A stretch of 45,740 nt of DNA from NCBI RefSeq assembly GCF_000379465.1, contig NZ_KB905406.1:1-45740 (forward strand), in the 5' to 3' direction. The notes below the pieces were generated by a model that was not told the origin of the DNA, ran no database searches, and saw nothing but the letters and a program-made list of their open reading frames with translations. Position numbers and translations under genes: made by a program. This stretch comes from Sciscionella marina DSM 45152 (GTDB lineage Bacteria > Actinomycetota > Actinomycetes > Mycobacteriales > Pseudonocardiaceae). This document shows positions 44,599 through 45,740 of this stretch, piece by piece. Each line of letters opens with the position of its first letter. Within the stretch, counting starts at the first letter, position 1.

Positions 44599-45740
44599 AT
44601 GACCTCCGCCTCATCATCGAGCCCCCCGGAAGAGCCCGCTCAGTTCGCGCCGCTGCCGGGAGACTTCTTCGGTTTCGCGGACCTGTTGGCCGAGCACGAG
44701 CAGGCCCTTCTGCAGCGGGTACGCGTCTTTCTGCGCCAGCAGGTCGCCCCCATCGCCAACGACTACTGGTCCCGAGGCGAGTTCCCCTTCCAACTCATCG
44801 ACGGATTCCGTCAGCTCGACATCGCCGGGGTGATGTACGAAGGACTGTCGCAGCACCGCGGAAGCCGCCTGCTGAGCGGATTCCTCGCCCTGGAAATCTG
44901 CCACACCGACCCGTCGACCAATACCTTCTACGGAGTCCACAGCGGACTGGCCATGGGCAGCATCGATCGCTGCGGCTCGGGCGAACAGAAACAGCTCTGG
45001 ATGCCCGCCATGGCACGCATGGACAAGATCGGGGCCTTCGCCCTGACCGAACCACACGGCGGGTCCGACGTCGCCGGGGGTCTAGAGACCACTGCTCGCC
45101 GAGAGGGCGACGAATGGGTCCTCACCGGCGAGAAAAAATGGATCGGCAACGCGACGTTCGCGGACCTGACCGTCGTCTGGGCCCGCGATATCGAGGACCA
45201 CCACGTCAAAGGCTTCATCATCGAGAAGGACACACCCGGCTTTTACCCCACCAAGATCGAGGGAAAGATCGCCCTGCGCGCGGTGGAAAACGCCGACATT
45301 AATCTCGACGAGTGCCGCGTACCCGAGGCAAACCGGCTGCAACGCGCCAACACCTTCCGCGATACCAGCGACGTGCTACGCCAAACTCGCGGCGGAGTGG
45401 CCTGGGGCTCGGTCGGCTGCATGATGGCCGCCTACGAACTTGCCCGCGACTACACCATCACCCGCGAACAGTTCGGCCAGCCGATCGCGAAGTTCCAACT
45501 CATTCAGGATCACCTGGCCACCATGCTCGGTAACATCACCGCCTCGCTGTCGATGGTGGTGCGTCTGGCCCAGCTGCAAGACCAGGGCGTCAACAAGGAC
45601 GAGCACTCCGCCCTGGCCAAATCCGTCGTCACCACAAAAATGCGTGACACCGTGGCCCGAGCCCGGGAAGTCCTCGGCGGCAACGGAATCTTGCTCGGCC
45701 ACAACGTGGCCCGCTACTTCGCCGACGCCGAAGCGCTCTA
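44599..45740 (+). CDS. acyl-CoA dehydrogenase (glutaryl-CoA dehydrogenase-like), 3' end beyond window
   Basis: The first 380 codons of a FAD-dependent acyl-CoA dehydrogenase. The N-terminal helical domain (LLAEHEQALLQRVRVFLRQQ) is followed by the FAD/substrate motif FALTEPHGGSDVAGGLETTA and GEKKWIGNATFADLTVVWAR. The C-terminal helical domain has QFGQPIAKFQLIQDHLATML and AREVLGGNGILLGHNVARYF. The catalytic glutamate that follows in glutaryl-CoA-type enzymes would lie just past the edge. AAGGAG at 44585-44590 precedes the ATG. The 215 bp before it, after the CoA-transferase gene, contain no gene that I can support. Activation by the CoA-transferase followed by oxidation is a plausible route. 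Confidence 0.9.
   Translation, partial: MTSASSSSPPEEPAQFAPLPGDFFGFADLLAEHEQALLQRVRVFLRQQVAPIANDYWSRGEFPFQLIDGFRQLDIAGVMYEGLSQHRGSRLLSGFLALEICHTDPSTNTFYGVHSGLAMGSIDRCGSGEQKQLWMPAMARMDKIGAFALTEPHGGSDVAGGLETTARREGDEWVLTGEKKWIGNATFADLTVVWARDIEDHHVKGFIIEKDTPGFYPTKIEGKIALRAVENADINLDECRVPEANRLQRANTFRDTSDVLRQTRGGVAWGSVGCMMAAYELARDYTITREQFGQPIAKFQLIQDHLATMLGNITASLSMVVRLAQLQDQGVNKDEHSALAKSVVTTKMRDTVARAREVLGGNGILLGHNVARYFADAEAL

Overview
The window is about two thirds G+C, with G/C-rich third codon positions, Tat/lipoprotein signals, GAF-ANTAR, NDH-2 and TetR genes typical of a high-GC actinobacterium. The ABC transporter, split LigD and selenoprotein formate dehydrogenase would suit a member of the Pseudonocardiaceae or a close relative, but the genus cannot be fixed from the sequence alone.

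Layout. 1-2250: transposon debris, namely a frameshifted IS3 OrfA, an ISL3-family element with 27-bp perfect inner terminal repeats but a broken transposase, and an integrase-core scrap. 2354-10811: a TetR regulator divergent from a peptide-type ABC transporter (Tat lipoprotein binding protein, two permeases, one fused double ATPase) followed by a CocE/S15-type hydrolase. 10812-15972: decayed mobile DNA (serine recombinase, two IS256 fragments, an orphan ISL3 end) around an intact epoxide hydrolase-like gene and an intact GAF-ANTAR regulator, with remnants of a STAS protein and a YhgE/Pip membrane protein. 16125-19227: a membrane protein of unknown function and a type II NADH dehydrogenase. 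19725-22161: LigD split into three overlapping genes (phosphoesterase, ligase, polymerase). 22612-32290: a complete selenocysteine cassette (tRNA-Sec, selD, selA, selB) followed directly by a three-subunit formate dehydrogenase whose catalytic subunit reads an in-frame UGA with a SECIS hairpin just after it. 32525-35994: acetate kinase and phosphoketolase, convergent with the formate dehydrogenase operon. 36261-39578: a FAD-dependent monooxygenase-like gene, a nine-helix membrane protein and a TetR gene, led by a promoter that lies inside a 45-bp palindrome. 39735-41190: a graveyard of three frameshifted remnants (IS481 transposase, phytoene-desaturase-like enzyme, class A beta-lactamase). 41260-45740: a small DoxX-like protein, a methyltransferase, a small two-helix membrane protein, a CaiB/BaiF CoA-transferase and the start of an acyl-CoA dehydrogenase.

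How the genes work together. The selenocysteine genes and their only visible client sit together: SelD makes selenophosphate, SelA converts Ser-tRNA-Sec to Sec-tRNA-Sec, and SelB delivers it to the fdhA message. FdhA, the iron-sulfur subunit and the NrfD-like membrane subunit would pass electrons from formate to the quinone pool, as NDH-2 does for NADH. Phosphoketolase and acetate kinase would turn sugar phosphates into acetyl phosphate and then ATP. The LigD trio would serve Ku-dependent end joining, though no Ku gene lies in the window. The most distinctive features for follow-up are the compact selenoprotein locus, the three-gene LigD, and the tightly palindromic promoter of the uncharacterised monooxygenase-membrane protein-TetR operon. 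No CRISPR array, rRNA or prophage was seen.
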